The notes under the pieces were generated by a model. It did no database searches. It had not been told where the DNA came from and worked only from the letters and a program-made list of their open reading frames with translations. From assembly GCA_949751835.1 (NCBI GenBank), contig CATKHK010000057.1, positions 124,001 to 188,000 of the forward strand: 64,000 nt of DNA, in the 5' to 3' direction. Positions 1 through 13,938 of the stretch are shown in pieces (the stretch's first letter is position 1; each line of letters opens with the position of its first letter). The position numbers and the translations under genes are program-made. This stretch comes from Blepharisma japonicum (taxonomy: Eukaryota > Ciliophora > Heterotrichea > Heterotrichida > Blepharismidae).

Positions 1-3000
1 TTTCGAAAGATGTTTTTCTTTAGGTGGAATTTCATCATGATGATGAGTATTTGCAAGTCTGTCCACAATTGACTGTGTAAGCTCAAGATAATGCTTACAA
101 GCAGATTTTCTAACACTATTTCAAAGATTATTTTCAATTTTTAGAGTTGAATAGCAAAATGGAGCCATAATAAGAACACATGCACCAAGGACAGCAATAC
201 TTAATACCAATAAAATCAGCATTTTTGCCTTGAAGTCTGATAATCCTGATTGTTGGCATTCTATAATATCATATAACGAGCTATTACAATAATGAAATGC
301 TTCTCCATAGCCACTCAAAACCATAAATGAGGCTTCATATGTGACGTCTTCTTGATTATCGAATTTTCTTGTAAATTCATTTCCCTATATAGCTTTTACA
401 GTATGAATAAATTTAGTTACTGTGTCCAATAAGCTTGTTTTTTCTCTAGCAACGTTATAATTTACATATCATAGATTGATATTTTGATCAGTAAAATAAT
501 TCCTCCCTGAGCACGAGCTTCAATCTGTTAGATTTGAAGTAATATATGAATGAATATTGTCCAGCTCTGTTAATACACCTTTAAACGCTGACATAGTGTT
601 AACAGCATACTCTCTAGTCCCAGCCTCCGGATAAGAAAGCACTAAAATAGTTTTCGCAAGATAAGCAGCATACTGCAAGTTTTTACCAACATTTCCAATT
701 GTCAAAGGAAGGCTCATATCACTGACTAAGTTAATACTGGAAAATGCATAAAATAGGACTGCGATATTTGTGGATATAACAATTAAGATCTAAATAAAAA
801 TTACTGATAGGACAAAAACAGAATGCAAAATATTTATGGCTCTTGAAAATATTTTTGTAATATTTATAAAATTTTTTAAGGAAGTGTGCTGAGACATTAC
901 AGATTTTTCGTCTATTTTTTCTGAAGAAAGATTCCCATGAAGGTCTGAGAAATTGTCAGCTTGATTAAAAATTAGTTTGCAATCGGAATCATAATCATGC
1001 TCTTTGTTTTCTTTTAAAGCTGGAGTAGTTGGCAAATTTAATGGGATTTCTATATTTTCGAATGGTTTTTCAATTCTTTTGGTATGACTAGGAGTTGTAT
1101 CATAGCTAAAATTCCCATGAAATCCTTTTAATTTTCACTGCTGTATTTCTTCAGGGTCATTTATTAATAAAATATATGGGATTTTAATATCATGAAACTC
1201 GAAATAGGCAAACACAAGGATGATATCTCTTTGAATACCAACTAAATTGTAAGGAGTAAATGGATTAAAATTAGACATTTCTAATTTTAGGATATTGCTT
1301 AAAACAAGTCCTGCTAAATTGCATTGGTCATTTCCAGAAAATTCAGAAAAGTTTTCAGTGTGGCATAAAATTTCCAAACTTTCTGTTATTAATGCAATTT
1401 GATGGCTAACTTGTTTAGCCTTAAAAGCAAGCACTGTTATAATACATTTGTTAATTGCAGTGATTGATGCTTTTCCTGTACATTCTAATATAAAATTTGA
1501 TGGCAGATATATAAAAAATCCATCATTTAAATTAATTTCTGAATTTGAGCCATAATGAGTAAACCACATAGATTTTTCAATAAATTTTTTTCTATAATAA
1601 GGAGGAATAAAATTAGATATGCTATTGCCAATTATGGAATCTGAAGTAGATTTTAAAAGTTCTATAGCTGCTGGATTAGTAAAAAGGATTTCTCCGAAAT
1701 TTTCTTCTTCATTTGAAAAAATTATAATTCCATTTGTATCATTAAAAAAATTAACTTGCTTAGTGTCGATTGTAGAGCTTTGAGCAAGTCGATCAAAATA
1801 TCTTAATTTATTATCAAGCATAATTGACTTTTCAATGTCATACAAGATATTTCTTGTATAAGATGCATAAAGTTCGAGTGATTCTCTAGAATTAGAGAAT
1901 TTCGTTATTATTTGACTATATTCATTGCTAAGAAGAGCAACACTGCTATCTATCGATTTCAGCTGCGTTATGAGCCTGCTCAAGATGGGTTTTTTTGATG
2001 TCACTTCTTTCCAAAATTTAAGTAAATCCCCGCATAATGCTTTATCTTTTCTTTTTATCCAGTTTAGCTGATGAAATAAGCTTAAAAATTGTGAACTTTC
2101 ACTCATGTAAGAATCTTCAATATTTTTCTGACATAAATAAGCCTGATAATTTATTTCTCAATTCCAATCCAAAATTGTTTTTATTTTGCTTAATTTTGCT
2201 TTAGCTAAAGATTCATCTTTTAAAGTAAATAAACAATAGTTTGTTTCTCATATAATCTGTAGCTTGCCTCTATTTTGAGTTATAAAAAATATCTCGAAGA
2301 GAAAAATAATTTGATCTTTGTTATTAGTATCATTTTCACATAAAGCATACCTTATAGCTTTTTCTAATTTGTATTGAGAATCAATATCTACCAGATTATT
2401 TGGTATTGTGATATTTACTCCTTTTTGCAATTTTAGGATAAAGTAAATAAAGCATATTGATATTATAGGCAGCAATATAATTGCAAATAAAATGATAGAT
2501 AAAGAATTATCTATTCAATATCCTAGAAGGAAAATAAAAGATATTAAAGCAATAACAAAAAATTTGAGGATCACTATTGAGCTGTAAAATATCGAAAAAT
2601 AAGGAAGAAATTTCATGCTCTCTACCATAAGAGTTAATGAAGCAGTCATTATCAAAAATTGATAAATAAAGATATGGTTTTCTGCAAGCATTACATAAAC
2701 AATCGGCAAAAAATACACAAAAATTGCTGTATGCGCGTCAATTCTTGAATGAGCCTTTGCTTTTAAAGTTCTCTTACTAGCAAAATGCCTAATTTCACCA
2801 GAAAATTCAGTGTAAAGCAAAAGTAAAAAAAAAGAAATAATCATCACAAAGACAATAGCGACTTGCAAGGCTGAGCTTATTTCAAATTTTTTAAAGCCAT
2901 TATTAAAATGATATTCTAATACTGTATCATGAGGCCAAAAATTATATTTTTCGAAGATGGAAAATAGTGTAAGTGAAGGTATAAAAAATAAAGTTAGCCA

Positions 3001-3453
3001 TAAATAGAATGCTCTTTTAAATAAAGCAAATGCCTGAGCTGGGATATCAAAGGATTTATATGTACAAATAACTAAGACAAAAATACCTAAAACATTAAAA
3101 ACAACCATAAAAATTGATAAATAAAGGCATTCTCCTATAATTGCAAATTCAGCACAAGTATTGTCAAATCTCAAATATCCTACAATTTCCCAAATATAAG
3201 AATTCCCACTCCAATTTTTAATTGGTAGGTTTGGGATTCAAATTAAAGCTATTATTTGAAAGCATCAAATTGAGGCCTCAAATATAGCTTTTGCTTTATG
3301 CCTGTAAATTGATTTCTCTCCAAAATTCTTTTTGAAGTAAAGTTGTCGATAAACTTCGAAAAGGGCTTTTATTCATGATTTTTCTCTTTTTACCCTCAAA
3401 AGCTTGCTTTTGAATGTGGTGACTTGACCTTTATCATCATCGATTCCAATCAT
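1..3453 (-). CDS. TmcB-like multi-pass membrane PAS sensor, paralogue A (3' end outside window)
   Basis: Predicted membrane sensor, subtype 1; function unknown. The start is the ATG at 3453 (MIGIDDDKGQ). With TGA as Trp one frame runs to the window edge, broken only by two 15-nt introns at 790-804 and 385-399, both GTAA...TAG and both with an in-frame TAG. Order: short cytosolic N-terminus, about eight hydrophobic segments (residues ~55-380), a helical region of the TmcB/TPR type (LEKAIRYALC, then the YQAYLC and LLKFWKEV motifs), a PAS domain from about residue 571 (NGIIIFSNEEENFGEILF, then the NFIPPYY motif), a PAS-like segment ending in PYILLINDPEEI, a membrane segment at intron 1 (residue ~883), a presumed extracellular loop with paired cysteines (YCNSSLY...C), and another membrane segment. 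The last membrane hairpin lies outside the window. The family call rests on motif memory, not on a search. Confidence 0.8.
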
Positions 3454-4439
3454 AAATGGAGATAATTATAAGAAAAACTTTGACAGGATGATTTGATAAT
3501 ATAAAGTGCATAAAGCACACAAATTTTTATTCTTAGAGAATTAATTAAATTTGAATAAATTATGTGATTTCGAATTTAAATTTGATGTCAATAAGTCATT
3601 TTTCAGTGTATTTTCGAAGGAAAATACAAAAGAGAGCAAGCTTTAAGGTTTTTTACTTATAATTATTGCGAGAAACGAATATGAACGAAATAAAAAAAAG
3701 TAATAAACTTTTTAAAAGGCAATTATTGTTTAAAATAGGGATTCATCAAGATTTTTAATAAATTTTATCTGCTTCTTTTACACTGATGATAAAACACTAT
3801 AGTTTGCTTCTGCTATTTAAGGATTGACTATCTAAAATTATGGAAAAAGCATAAAGAAAGGTACTTTATAAGACCAACTAATTTCTAAAAAAATATTTCG
3901 TGATTATTAGAAGGAATGCAATTAAAGCTAACTTAAAATTTTTACACAGAATTTGCTACTTAGCAATTTCATGAATAGTAATAAGATAAATTATATGAAT
4001 TTTTATTTTGGCTGTTTTTTCTTGATTTTAAAACTCCATGCCTTTAACGATTAAAAACTAAGTTTATAACCTATATTTTGAATGGAGAATTGATTGGAGT
4101 TTTTATTAAATAATTATTAAATATTAATTTAAGAGGAGCTAATTTTAACAATTTTGTTTATGATTGGGGTAAGTGAGTCTAATTCTAAAATAATAAGCAA
4201 GCAAGATATTGTCATTTTCCATTTATTGAAGCTCTCTTTCAGTCTCATTATGAGATTTCTTAAAAATATGATTAAATCTTAAATAAAAGAAAAGGTAAAA
4301 TATATAGCAATTGGCTATTTGTAACGCTTTTTCTGGCAAGTTTATTGAATTTTATTATTTTATTTTAACATATTAAAATTTTGTTTTAATTGAAACAATT
4401 AAAAAAGCTATTGATAAATTTAATCTGTATTAAAAGCAC
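3454..4439. other. AT-rich intergenic region between paralogues A and B
   Basis: About 1 kb of AT-rich DNA with frequent stops in all frames. No conserved ORF or RNA gene was recognised. It must hold the promoter of gene A, but no motif can be named. Confidence 0.5.
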
Positions 4440-4667
4440 TTATATTTCTTTGCATATTTCATTATAGGTATTCTGCATGTCAATTTCGTTTTGGCACATG
4501 AAGAGCATTCTTTTGGTCTCCATATACCAAAGTGGAATTGATATGAGGAAGTCTATAATAATAGTAATAGAAAGCACAATAAGAAATTAATCAAAAAAAT
4601 TAATATAAAACTCTATATGCAGACTATCTTTTTCTTCGAGCACGGACAAATGGGTGCCAATTTTAAT
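4440..4667 (-). pseudogene. In-frame ORF tail after the stop of gene B; possible C-terminal relic
   Basis: Directly after the TAA of gene B at 4668-4670 the same frame stays open for 75 more codons to a TAA at 4440-4442. It encodes an acidic stretch (LSVLEEKDS), a strongly hydrophobic segment (WFLIVLSITIIIDFLISIPL) and a charged end (YMETKR...ICKEI). That is the order of the last membrane hairpin of the array proteins (NLIIA... hydrophobic, FF-R/E-EKK...). No GT...AG intron can remove the TAA. It may be the remnant of another copy's 3' end, or chance. Confidence is modest because residue identity to the paralogues is low. Confidence 0.35.
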
Positions 4668-7600
4668 TTAATTAAAATGATTTCTCGGAATCAGCTTTGC
4701 TATAGCTTTCATCTTTTTAAGCCTTCTTTGTTCTTCAATCAAAAATGGTAAATAAATAGCGAAATATAAAATTAATGATAAAACAATAAAAAATGCTAAT
4801 GCGATAGTAATCCAATTCAATTGCTCTGAAATAGCAGTTTTTGAATCTTCATCTGCTAAATTCACCAATAAATCATATTGGCTGTCAAGGGCATTTATTT
4901 CGCATACTAAATCAAATCATAATACAAGATCATCACGGCCATTAACATCTAAATAATAAGCTTCAAAAGGCAATACTCCACCAGCAGCATAAATCCCAAA
5001 ATCAGCTATTTCTGCAACATTTTCAGTTTTCGCATAAAAAGCTTGCCTAAATTTTTCAGAAAGTAAAGAAGAATACTTATGGCTTCTTATTTCTTTTTCA
5101 GAATACCATAATGAAGATATCACATGACTAACTAGTGTAATTGCTTCTGGAAAGGGATAAGAGCTAGACATCATATTGCTTAATGAAACAGGGGCATCGT
5201 CAATTGATTCTTCACTTGTTCAAACAATTAATGATTTATACAGGACCTGAGAATTAATTATTTCTCTCAATATGCTTGGTCTTAATTGCAAATATGATAC
5301 ACAGCCATCGTATAAAAACAAAACATTTATCAAAAAGAAAGCCAGCGCTAAGGCAAAATAAGCAAAATTTCTTCATATATATTTTCAATAATTAATAAAC
5401 TTTGTGAAAGATTTTGTAGTTTTTATATCATAAAATCAAATATCGTTTTTGCCATGAATTGTAACTAATCTATCAATGCAAGTATTTTTTAGATTTTCAT
5501 GCTGTTCACAGGTGTGCCTTTTAATTTGGCTTCAAAGATTATTTTCAGAACTTACAACATGCTGAGCAAAAAACATTGTAATTATCAAGCATATTACTAA
5601 AACTATAAATCCTGCTGATAAGAGATAATTCATTTTTAAGCCTAAATCCTCACTTTTCTGCATCACACAGTCTGTAGAACTATATAAAGTACGATTACAA
5701 TAGTGTAGAAGATGGTCTAGACCATTTATATTGAAAAATTGCACCTGTTTAGTTTGGTCTTCACTGTTGTTTCATTTCTCAATAAATATATGCCCCTAAA
5801 TGCCATTTACCTGCAGAATAAATTCTGAAATTGCATCAATTAAATTAGTTCTTTTGAGAAAAAACTTATCATCAACGCTTCATAGGAAAACACTTTCATC
5901 CATAAATACATCTGTTCCTTCACAAATTTTCCAATTTGTTAGATCTCATGTAACATTATAATGAACCTCTTCCAATGTGTTTAAATTAATAAGAAAATGC
6001 TTAAAAGAAAAATCCACTAATTCTTGCACGCCATAAAAGCCATTAAGCACATTCATCCCTCTAGAAAAATGAGCAAGTGCTTGAACTGATTTTCCAATTT
6101 TTCCTAATAAAATAAGTAAATCAATATCACTTTGTTCAACAATTGCTGCTGAAGTGTAGATCAGCACAAATGAGTTTGTCAGCATTACAATAAGCATCTA
6201 TGTAGAAATTACAGCTAAAACAAAAACAAAATGGAAAATTTTGATTGAGCGAGACGATAAATTTGTGATTTTATCAAATGTGAGGTATCAAGAATAACTT
6301 TCTGAATTCTGTGAAAGCTCGATTTTTTGAGAATTTTCAAAGACTTCATATTTATGTTGGGGCAAATCGAGTAAAATGTTATGCAATGGAAATGGCTCAT
6401 GATTTTTCTCAATGGAGAGGTGCCTTTGGTTATTTTTTCAGGCTTCAATTTCGTTTTGATTATTAATTAATAAAATATAATTAATCCTTGTGTCATAAAA
6501 CTCCATATAGCAAGGAATTAAATAGGTCTCCACATCAATATCAGCAAGAGGATAAGGGGTAAAAGGCTGTAAATCTATATGCTTTAGGCTTGGGAATATC
6601 TCTTTAATATTAATACCAGTTAAATCTTCAGACAATTTTTGTGAAAATTTTGCAAAATTTTCACTTTGGCAACAAATTTCTCATTCCGAATCAATAACAG
6701 CAAATTCTTGAGGGAGTATTATTTCTTGAAATACAAATAAAAAAATTAGATGGTCTGATATAGATGATAGTATAACTTTTCCAATACAATCAATAATAAA
6801 TCTGTTAGGCAATAATAGGAAAATATGATTAGGAATTTTTATTTCTACGTCTAAAATAGAGCTAATAAAATCCGGCCCTTGGGAAGATAAATATGAATCA
6901 TAAGGAGGTGGAATAAAAACTGAAATTTTATTTTCTATGATTTGGTTAGCAGGGTATTTGAGAATTTCTGAGGCTTTTTGATTTGCGTATAAAATAACCC
7001 CAAAACTTTCATGTTCACAAGAAATCAGCATTATCCCATTATTTTCATCAAAAAAGCTTAAACCTAAACTTGTTTGACTTGGCTGACTTGCAAATTCTTC
7101 AAGTGTTTGAAATTTATAGTTTAGCTGAATTGATTTATTGTAGTCACATAAAATTTGCTTAATAAATGTAAGATAGCAATTTAATGCTTCTTTTGATTTT
7201 GGGAATTTTTCATGGAGACTTGAATAATGTTCTTCAATAGAAGTTGCTGACTGCGATATGAAGTCCAACGCTTTATTCAATTTTTGAATATTCGGCTTAG
7301 GCGACACTATTTCATTTCAAAAATTAATAAGCTCTATGCATAGAGATTCGTCTTGGTTTTTGATTTGATTTATATTTTTGAAAAAATCTAAAAATCTAAG
7401 ACCTTCTTCTGCATTTGATTCTGAAACAATTTTTCTGCAAATAAATTCTTGATAGTCTCCTTCAATGCTATGATCTGAATATTTTGCTTTGCAAAGCTTT
7501 ATTTTTGCTAAGGCTTCATCTTCTAGAGTAAAAATGCAATAATTCGTCTCCCATATAGCAAAAAGCTTATTTTCGTAATTTTTAATCCTATTAAATGTTT

Positions 7601-8762
7601 GGCCGAAAAATGAAAGAATTTTATTTTTATTTCCTATATCATTTGTGCACAAATATAGTCTCAAATTCTTCTCAATCATGTAAATATTCTTCTCATTGCC
7701 TATTTTATCTGTAAAATTTAACTTTTTGACGATTTTTTTTATCAATTGAATTGTTAATATAGTGAATAAAGGTATTAATGTAAAAACTGATAGTAAGACA
7801 ATTAGCGATGCATTAATAATTTTTGCAGAAATAAATAGAAATGATAGGAAAGAAATTTCGAAAAATTTGATCGATACCAAACAATTCATAAATAAATTAA
7901 AATAAGGTGCCATTTTAAGAGTTTCTATCATTAAAATTGCAGAAATTACCATCAAAATTGTTTGCCAAAGCATGGTATTATCAACTCCTAGTATTACAAA
8001 TAATATTGGCATTATTGCTGTATAAGAAACTGTGTAAATATCAATTATTGAAAATGCTTTCGATCCTATTATTTGGTGAGCCATTGAATGCCTAATTTCT
8101 GCTGTGCATACTGTTGTCATTAAATTAATAAAATACTGTCCAATTATACTGAAAATAATTAAAATTTGGATAGGGATACTCAATTCAAAATATGAAAATT
8201 GATTATTTTGTTCGTATTCTCAAATAAAATTTTCAGGAAATCAATTATATTTCAAGCAGATAAAAAATAGGATAGATATGGGTACATATAAAACATTTCG
8301 AAAAGCATAAAACATGCTTTTAGAAATTTTGATCATAGATTTTGGTATTGAAAAAGAATAATAAATTAAAATCACAATAACGAAGATTCCTATGATATTT
8401 GCTATAACAAATACAATTGATGAATAAATGCATAAGCTTATAACACCAAATTCTGAGCACAAATTATCTAATCTAATATAACCAATTAATTTTCAAATTT
8501 TTTTGTTATCTTTCCAATCACTTATATCTAGATGTGGAATTCATAATAAACTACCAATTTGAATGAATCAAATAAATTCAACAATCAAAAGCTGCATTTT
8601 CTGAGCCAAAATTGACTTTTGTTTTGGTTTCCTTTCATAATAAATCATCCAATAGAGTTCAAAATACGAATGAATCAAAGATTTTTCTTGTTGTTGATAG
8701 TTGAGACTTGATGGTGAGTTTTTATCATTTAGTTCAAGATCAGTAAAGTTTATTTTTCACAT
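4668..8762 (-). CDS. TmcB-like multi-pass membrane PAS sensor, paralogue B
   Basis: Subtype 2 member of the array. Start ATG at 8762, where codon 2 is TGA (MWKINFTDLELND). It stops with TAA at 4668. Removing 15-nt introns 6198-6212 (GTAATTTCTACATAG) and 5796-5810 (GTAAATGGCATTTAG) leaves 4065 nt, 1354 residues, in one frame. Layout: first membrane segment around residues 60-80 (IGSLLWIPHLDI), about seven more to residue ~370, helical TmcB-like region (YQEFICRKI, LCIELINF), PAS from about residue 566 (FFDENNGIMLIS... with the FIPPPYDSYL motif typical of subtype 2), PAS-like segment ending INYILLINNQNEIE, membrane segment at intron 1 (~850), cysteine-bearing loop (FRYCN-type motif, C pair), then a second hairpin with RSHKYSSLLSEKFRQ and a last membrane segment before IPRNHFN. 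Function is not known; a sensory role is inferred from the PAS domain and the external loops. Confidence 0.82.
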
Positions 8763-9149
8763 TTATTTAATTTTTATTTAAAAATAAACCAATTCTTTTA
8801 AAAGAGTTAAAAATGCTAATAGATTCTCATGAAATTAATGTAAGGAATAAATATTATTATTTATTAGTTAAAAATAGACGCATAACATATGAGTTTATGA
8901 ATAAATTATTAAATTGTACAATATTTATTATATTTTATATTTATATTGAGACTATGATTATTTGAAATAAGACTTATAATATTTTTCATAAATTTATATT
9001 TTTTCACAGATAGTTGCTAAAAATTTTATATTTAATTATAAATATTTTTTAAAAATTTAAAGTTGACTCTTAATGAGCTAAATTTTTTTCGTTAAACTTC
9101 TTATAATTTAAAATTGTCTTGCTTTTATCACTATATTTTTTAAATTTAA
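8763..9149. other. Intergenic region between paralogues B and C
   Basis: 387 bp of AT-rich DNA; no ORF. Its part from about 8880 to 9149 resembles 29400-29710, so it is a source or sister of the duplicated junction described there. Confidence 0.5.
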
Positions 9150-12100
9150 TTATGTATCATGAATATTTATAATTTTTTCAGGCATAATTTGCAGCATTGA
9201 ATTTATCTTTTGCAAATATTTTTTCTCACATCTAAAAAATGTCAAGTAGACCCCAAAGTACATCAGAATAGAAATTATGATAAAAATTGCTAAAACTCCA
9301 ATAATCACACTCATTTGATCATCAATTACATTTTTTGAATATTGATTATATTGTTCAATAAATTCATTATAATCATCATCTAGTTCTTGAAGGCTAATCA
9401 TCAAAGCAAGCCAAATATCGACCGACTCACCCTGCAGTCTTGAAATTAATAGTCCATCAAATATTGATATTTCTCCTCCTGAAAAAATCCCTAAATGGTG
9501 CACTTTAATGTCACAGTCATCATTCTCAAAAAAATGTTCTTTAAAACTTCTAGGTAAAATTGAAGAATATTTAGATTTTCTAAAAGTAAGCTGAGACGCT
9601 TGTATCTGAACAATAATGTCATCTAAATTTGATAAAGCGTTGCTAAAAGGACTCCCTAATGATAGCATATCTGCGAGTGAAAGACCTGGGTACTGCATGG
9701 CTGCTTCTGTAACTCATATATTTAAACTTGTAAATAAAACTTGAGAAGTAATTAGCTGTTTTGTAACTTCAGGCCTATAATATAAATATTCTGCACATTT
9801 TTGGTAGAAATAAGTAATATTTATTATGCAGAATATTGAAGTTGCTATTAAAAATAAGGTAACTCTTCATATGTATTTTCAATAACTTCTGAAGCTTAGC
9901 AAGTTTTTTGATCGGTTTCCGTTGAGTACAACTGTTTCATGCTGATTGTGGACTGAATTAAGTCTAGAAATGCATGACTGTTTAAGCTCAACGTAATTTT
10001 TGGTGGCATATTTTCTTATATTATTTCATAGCAAATTTTCAGTCTTTATAGCAGAGTTACAAAATGGGACCATAATAATAATGCCTGCAGAAAGCACTAC
10101 AATTCCTAGTACCAATAATATATATATTTCAGTTTTAAAATCAGAAATCGCTGACTTTTCACAGTCTATCACATTATATAGAGAGTCATAGGAGTACTTA
10201 AAAGCTTCCCCATATCCATTTATGGCAAAAAATGCAGTTTCTTTATAAACATTTTCTCCATTATTGAATTTTGTAATAAATTCATAACCCTATATGAAAA
10301 TTACAGATTGAACAAACTGCCCAATAGTGTCCATGAGAGTGGCTTTTACCTTGTACATTCCGTCATCAATTTTCCATAAATTAATATTTTGTTCACTAAA
10401 AATGCTGTTTCCTGAGCATGAATGCCAATGAGTCAAATTTGTAGCTGCATTTATATACAAATTATCAAGAATTTTTACATTTTCTTGAAAACGATTAAAA
10501 CAAAGCTGAACAACGTCATCGACGCCTCCCAATCCAGAAAGCATTAAGACCAATCTTGAAAGAACGCCCAGTTGCTGAAAAGCCTTACCTGCGTCTCCTA
10601 TAGTTTTTGGAAGGTTTATATCGCGGACAATACCAATGCCATTAAAGGCGTAAAATAAAACAGCTAGATTGGTAGCGAGGACTACAGCTATCTAATTATA
10701 ATTTACTAATATAACAAAGACAATATGCAGAGCATCGATTGCTCTTGATGAAATTTTCATCATATGAAGAAAAACGCTCAAAGATGAGCTTTCTGTTTGA
10801 GATTTTTCGTCATCATTTTTTTCTTTTATATGATTATTTACTAATTTTGTAGTTTCGTTTGGATTTGGTAGGTAATCTGACTTAGGATCAGCGAATTCTT
10901 TAGACATTAATAAAGAATTTTCTTCAGAAGGTGAAGATCTGAACATATGGAATGATAGTGGAGTTGCCTTTATAAGGCTTTCATCTTGAAGATCATCTTG
11001 TTGTCTTCATTTTTCGTCTTTTCATTTGAGAATTTCATCAGGATCGGTTATCAATAGTACATAAGGGATTTTTATATTATAAAACTCTGTGTAGCACAAC
11101 ACCAAAATTGTTTCATTTTCAAAGCCTGATAAACGGTAAGGAATCAGTGGCTGAAAATCTATTTCTTCTAAATCCGGAAATAAAGATTTTATATTAGCTC
11201 CTACCAAGTTATCATGACCAACAATACGAGGAAAATCTTCTGTATAGCAATAAATTGCTCCAACTTCCGATATCAAAGCTACTTGATGGACCGATTTATT
11301 TAATTTGAATACAAGTATAGTCACAAGAATATTATTAATCGAAGTTATTGATGCTTTTCCAATACACTCTAATAAGAAATTTCTCGGGGAAATAAAAAAA
11401 CATCCATCATTAAAATATATTTCTGTTTTTGAGCTAAAATGAGTCATTTCATTCATTATATGAACTGTTTTTTCGTTATAAGGTTCTGGAATAAAATGAT
11501 TTATATTATTTCCCACAATCCCATGAGTTGAAAGTTTAAAAATTTCTGCTGCCCTTGGACTTGCAAAAAGAATTTCTCCAAAATTTTTTTCCTCGTTAGA
11601 AATTAATAAAATCCCATTATTTGAATTAAAACAGCTTAGATTTTGGGCTTCATTGGTTACGCTAGAAAAAATCCTCTCAAAAAATCTGAGCTTGTAGTTA
11701 AGTTTATCAGAGTTGTCATAATCATGCAAAATATTCCTCATATATAAAAAATATAAACCTAAGGCATCTCTTGAGTTATGGTATTTTGTAGTAAGCTGCT
11801 TATATTCGGTATTCAGAAAAGTAATACCATCATTAATTGAATTCAAAGATTTGATTAATTTAGAAAATGATGGCTTTTTTGAAGTAACTTCCTCCCAAAA
11901 AACTGACAAATTGATACATAATTTTCGATCTTGCTGTTTTATTTGATGGATTTTATGATAATAATTCTCGTAAGCTACACTTTCGTTAGAATCTGATTCC
12001 ATAATAATTTTATTGCATAGATATTCTTGATATCTTGCTTCTAAGCATCAGCCTGAAATATGCTTAATTTTTGATAATTTAATTTTGGCTAAGGCTTCAT

Positions 12101-13343
12101 TTTTTAATGTAAATAAGCAATAATTTGTTATTCATATAACTTGAAGCATATCTCTATGAAAACTCTTTGAAAGAAAAAAAATTTCAAAAATCCTAATAAT
12201 TTCATCTTTATTTTTGACATTTCCGGAACATAACGCATATCTGAGGGATTTTTCTAAATCATATTGGCTTTTTATTCCTGATATATTTTCTACAATATCT
12301 TTGCTTAATTTTCTCTGTATTTTTAAAGCATAAATAATGATAAATATAATAGAGATAGGGAATAAAAAAATTGCAAATAAAGTAATAAATAGCGAATTGT
12401 CAATGCAATAACCAAATATAAAAAGAAAAGACATTAAAGTAACTGTAAAAAACCGAATAATTATAAAAATGCTGCAATATTCAGAAAAATAAGGTAAAAA
12501 TGTAACAGTCTCAGCTAATAAAAATGCAGAGGTAATAAGTGCTAAAATCTGCAAATGTATAATATAATTATTAGCAAACATTGAATATAAAATAGGAAAA
12601 GTAAATGTAAAAATTGCTGCATGAATATCAATTTTTGAATGTGCTTTGGCTTTTACTATGCTTTTTTGTGTACAATGCCTGATTTCACCTGAAAAATTAG
12701 AATACAAAAACATCATCAAGAAATTAACTATAATCGCAATAAAGCTTAATGCTTGTATTGGACTTGATATTTTAAAATTTGCTGAATTGTCATTTTTTTC
12801 ATATTCGGATACATTTTTTTGTTGTGAAAAATTGTACTTAAGAAATATTGTGAATAATTCCAAAGAAGGTATATACAAAATATTTAGCCATATACAGATT
12901 AGTTTCTTGAATACGCTAAATATAATTGCTGGTAAGCGAATATTATAATAAAGAAGTAATACTAAAACAAAAACACCTAAAAAAGCAGCGAAAACATATG
13001 CTATTAAGATATATAAGCATGTATCAGCAATTCCAAGAGCTGAACAAGTATTGTCTATTTTTAAATATCCAATAATTTTCCACATAATCATATTTTCTTT
13101 TCAATCTTCAATTGGGAGGTTTGGAATTCATAGTAAACTGACCATTTGAAGGCATCAAATAAATACTTCAATTGCTATTTTGACCTTTTGCTGCGGTAAA
13201 GTTTGGCCTAAATAGCTCTTTTGATAGTAAAGTATAGAGAAAAACTCAAAAATTGCACTTAATATAGGTTTTTCATCTTTTAGGTTAGCATTCATTTTGT
13301 TTAGAGAAGAAGCTCCACTTATTTCAGCTTCGAATTCTATCAT
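9150..13343 (-). CDS. TmcB-like multi-pass membrane PAS sensor, paralogue C
   Basis: Subtype 1. Start ATG at 13343 (MIEFEAEISG), stop at 9150 after NIHDT. With introns 10692-10706 (GTAAATTATAATTAG) and 10290-10304 (GTAATTTTCATATAG) removed it reads as 1387 residues in one frame. N-terminal membrane bundle to about residue 350; helical region (LEKSLRYALCSGN, YQEYLC, LSVFWEEVTSKKP) ~360-560; PAS from ~570 (NNGILLISNEEKNFGEILF, HFIPEPYNE); second PAS-like part ending YVLLITDPDEI; an acidic, polar linker (KEKNDDEKSQTESSS) before the membrane segment at intron 1 (~879). The two external loops follow; the last one has LPRSFKEHFFE and CDIKVHHLGIFSGGE. The final membrane segment is followed by a short basic tail. 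The gap to gene B is 387 bp, the shortest in the array. Confidence 0.83.
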
Positions 13344-13938
13344 TATATATTAATTAGTTAAAAAACATTAAAAGCTGGAAAGATAAGATGGGTGAGAGAT
13401 TAAAGAAAAATTGTTATTAATTCAGTTGTTTTTTGAAATTATGGTAGTTAATTTACTTTATTCTTATAGGCAAATATCCAATGAATATTTAGAATATTAA
13501 TAGTCTATTTATATTATTTTTATGAATAATTTTCACTTAAATTGATATATTATATGCATTATTAGCTTTAATATATATTTATATCAGATTGAAGGCAATG
13601 AGCTTTAAATATACTCCTTCATTCCCTTTAAAATTTTATAGGGGCTTCTAGTTATATATTAAAAGCAAAATAAGAAAAACTTGGCAAAAAGTAAGAAATT
13701 TTCCAATCCAAATAAAAGATCAGGAGAGTTGAGTATCCCCAATAGGAGGTAAAAAGAAAAAAGTGATTGTTTAATTGTGGAGAATAAAAAATGGAATCAA
13801 GTATTGTTTGATTTCTAAATTTAAAATTTTCAAAAAATTCAGCTTTAATTTTTCAAAAAAATCTCATTATCACTTAAATTACACATATTAATAAAGTAAG
13901 CTAATTCAACAGCTAAATTATTAAAATTATCCGAAAAA
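13344..13938. other. Intergenic region between paralogues C and D
   Basis: 595 bp, AT-rich, nothing recognised. It contains the start-proximal upstream region of D's neighbour C and the 3' flank of D. Confidence 0.45.

Noticed and set aside
1135-2106. PAS region as part of a histidine kinase
   Set aside because: No H-box, N-box or G-box follows; the PAS segment leads straight to membrane segments in every copy.
12646-12948. Plus-strand ORF of 100 codons within gene C
   Set aside because: It lies antisense to the membrane-bundle coding part of an intact paralogue and has no counterpart conserved in the other copies.
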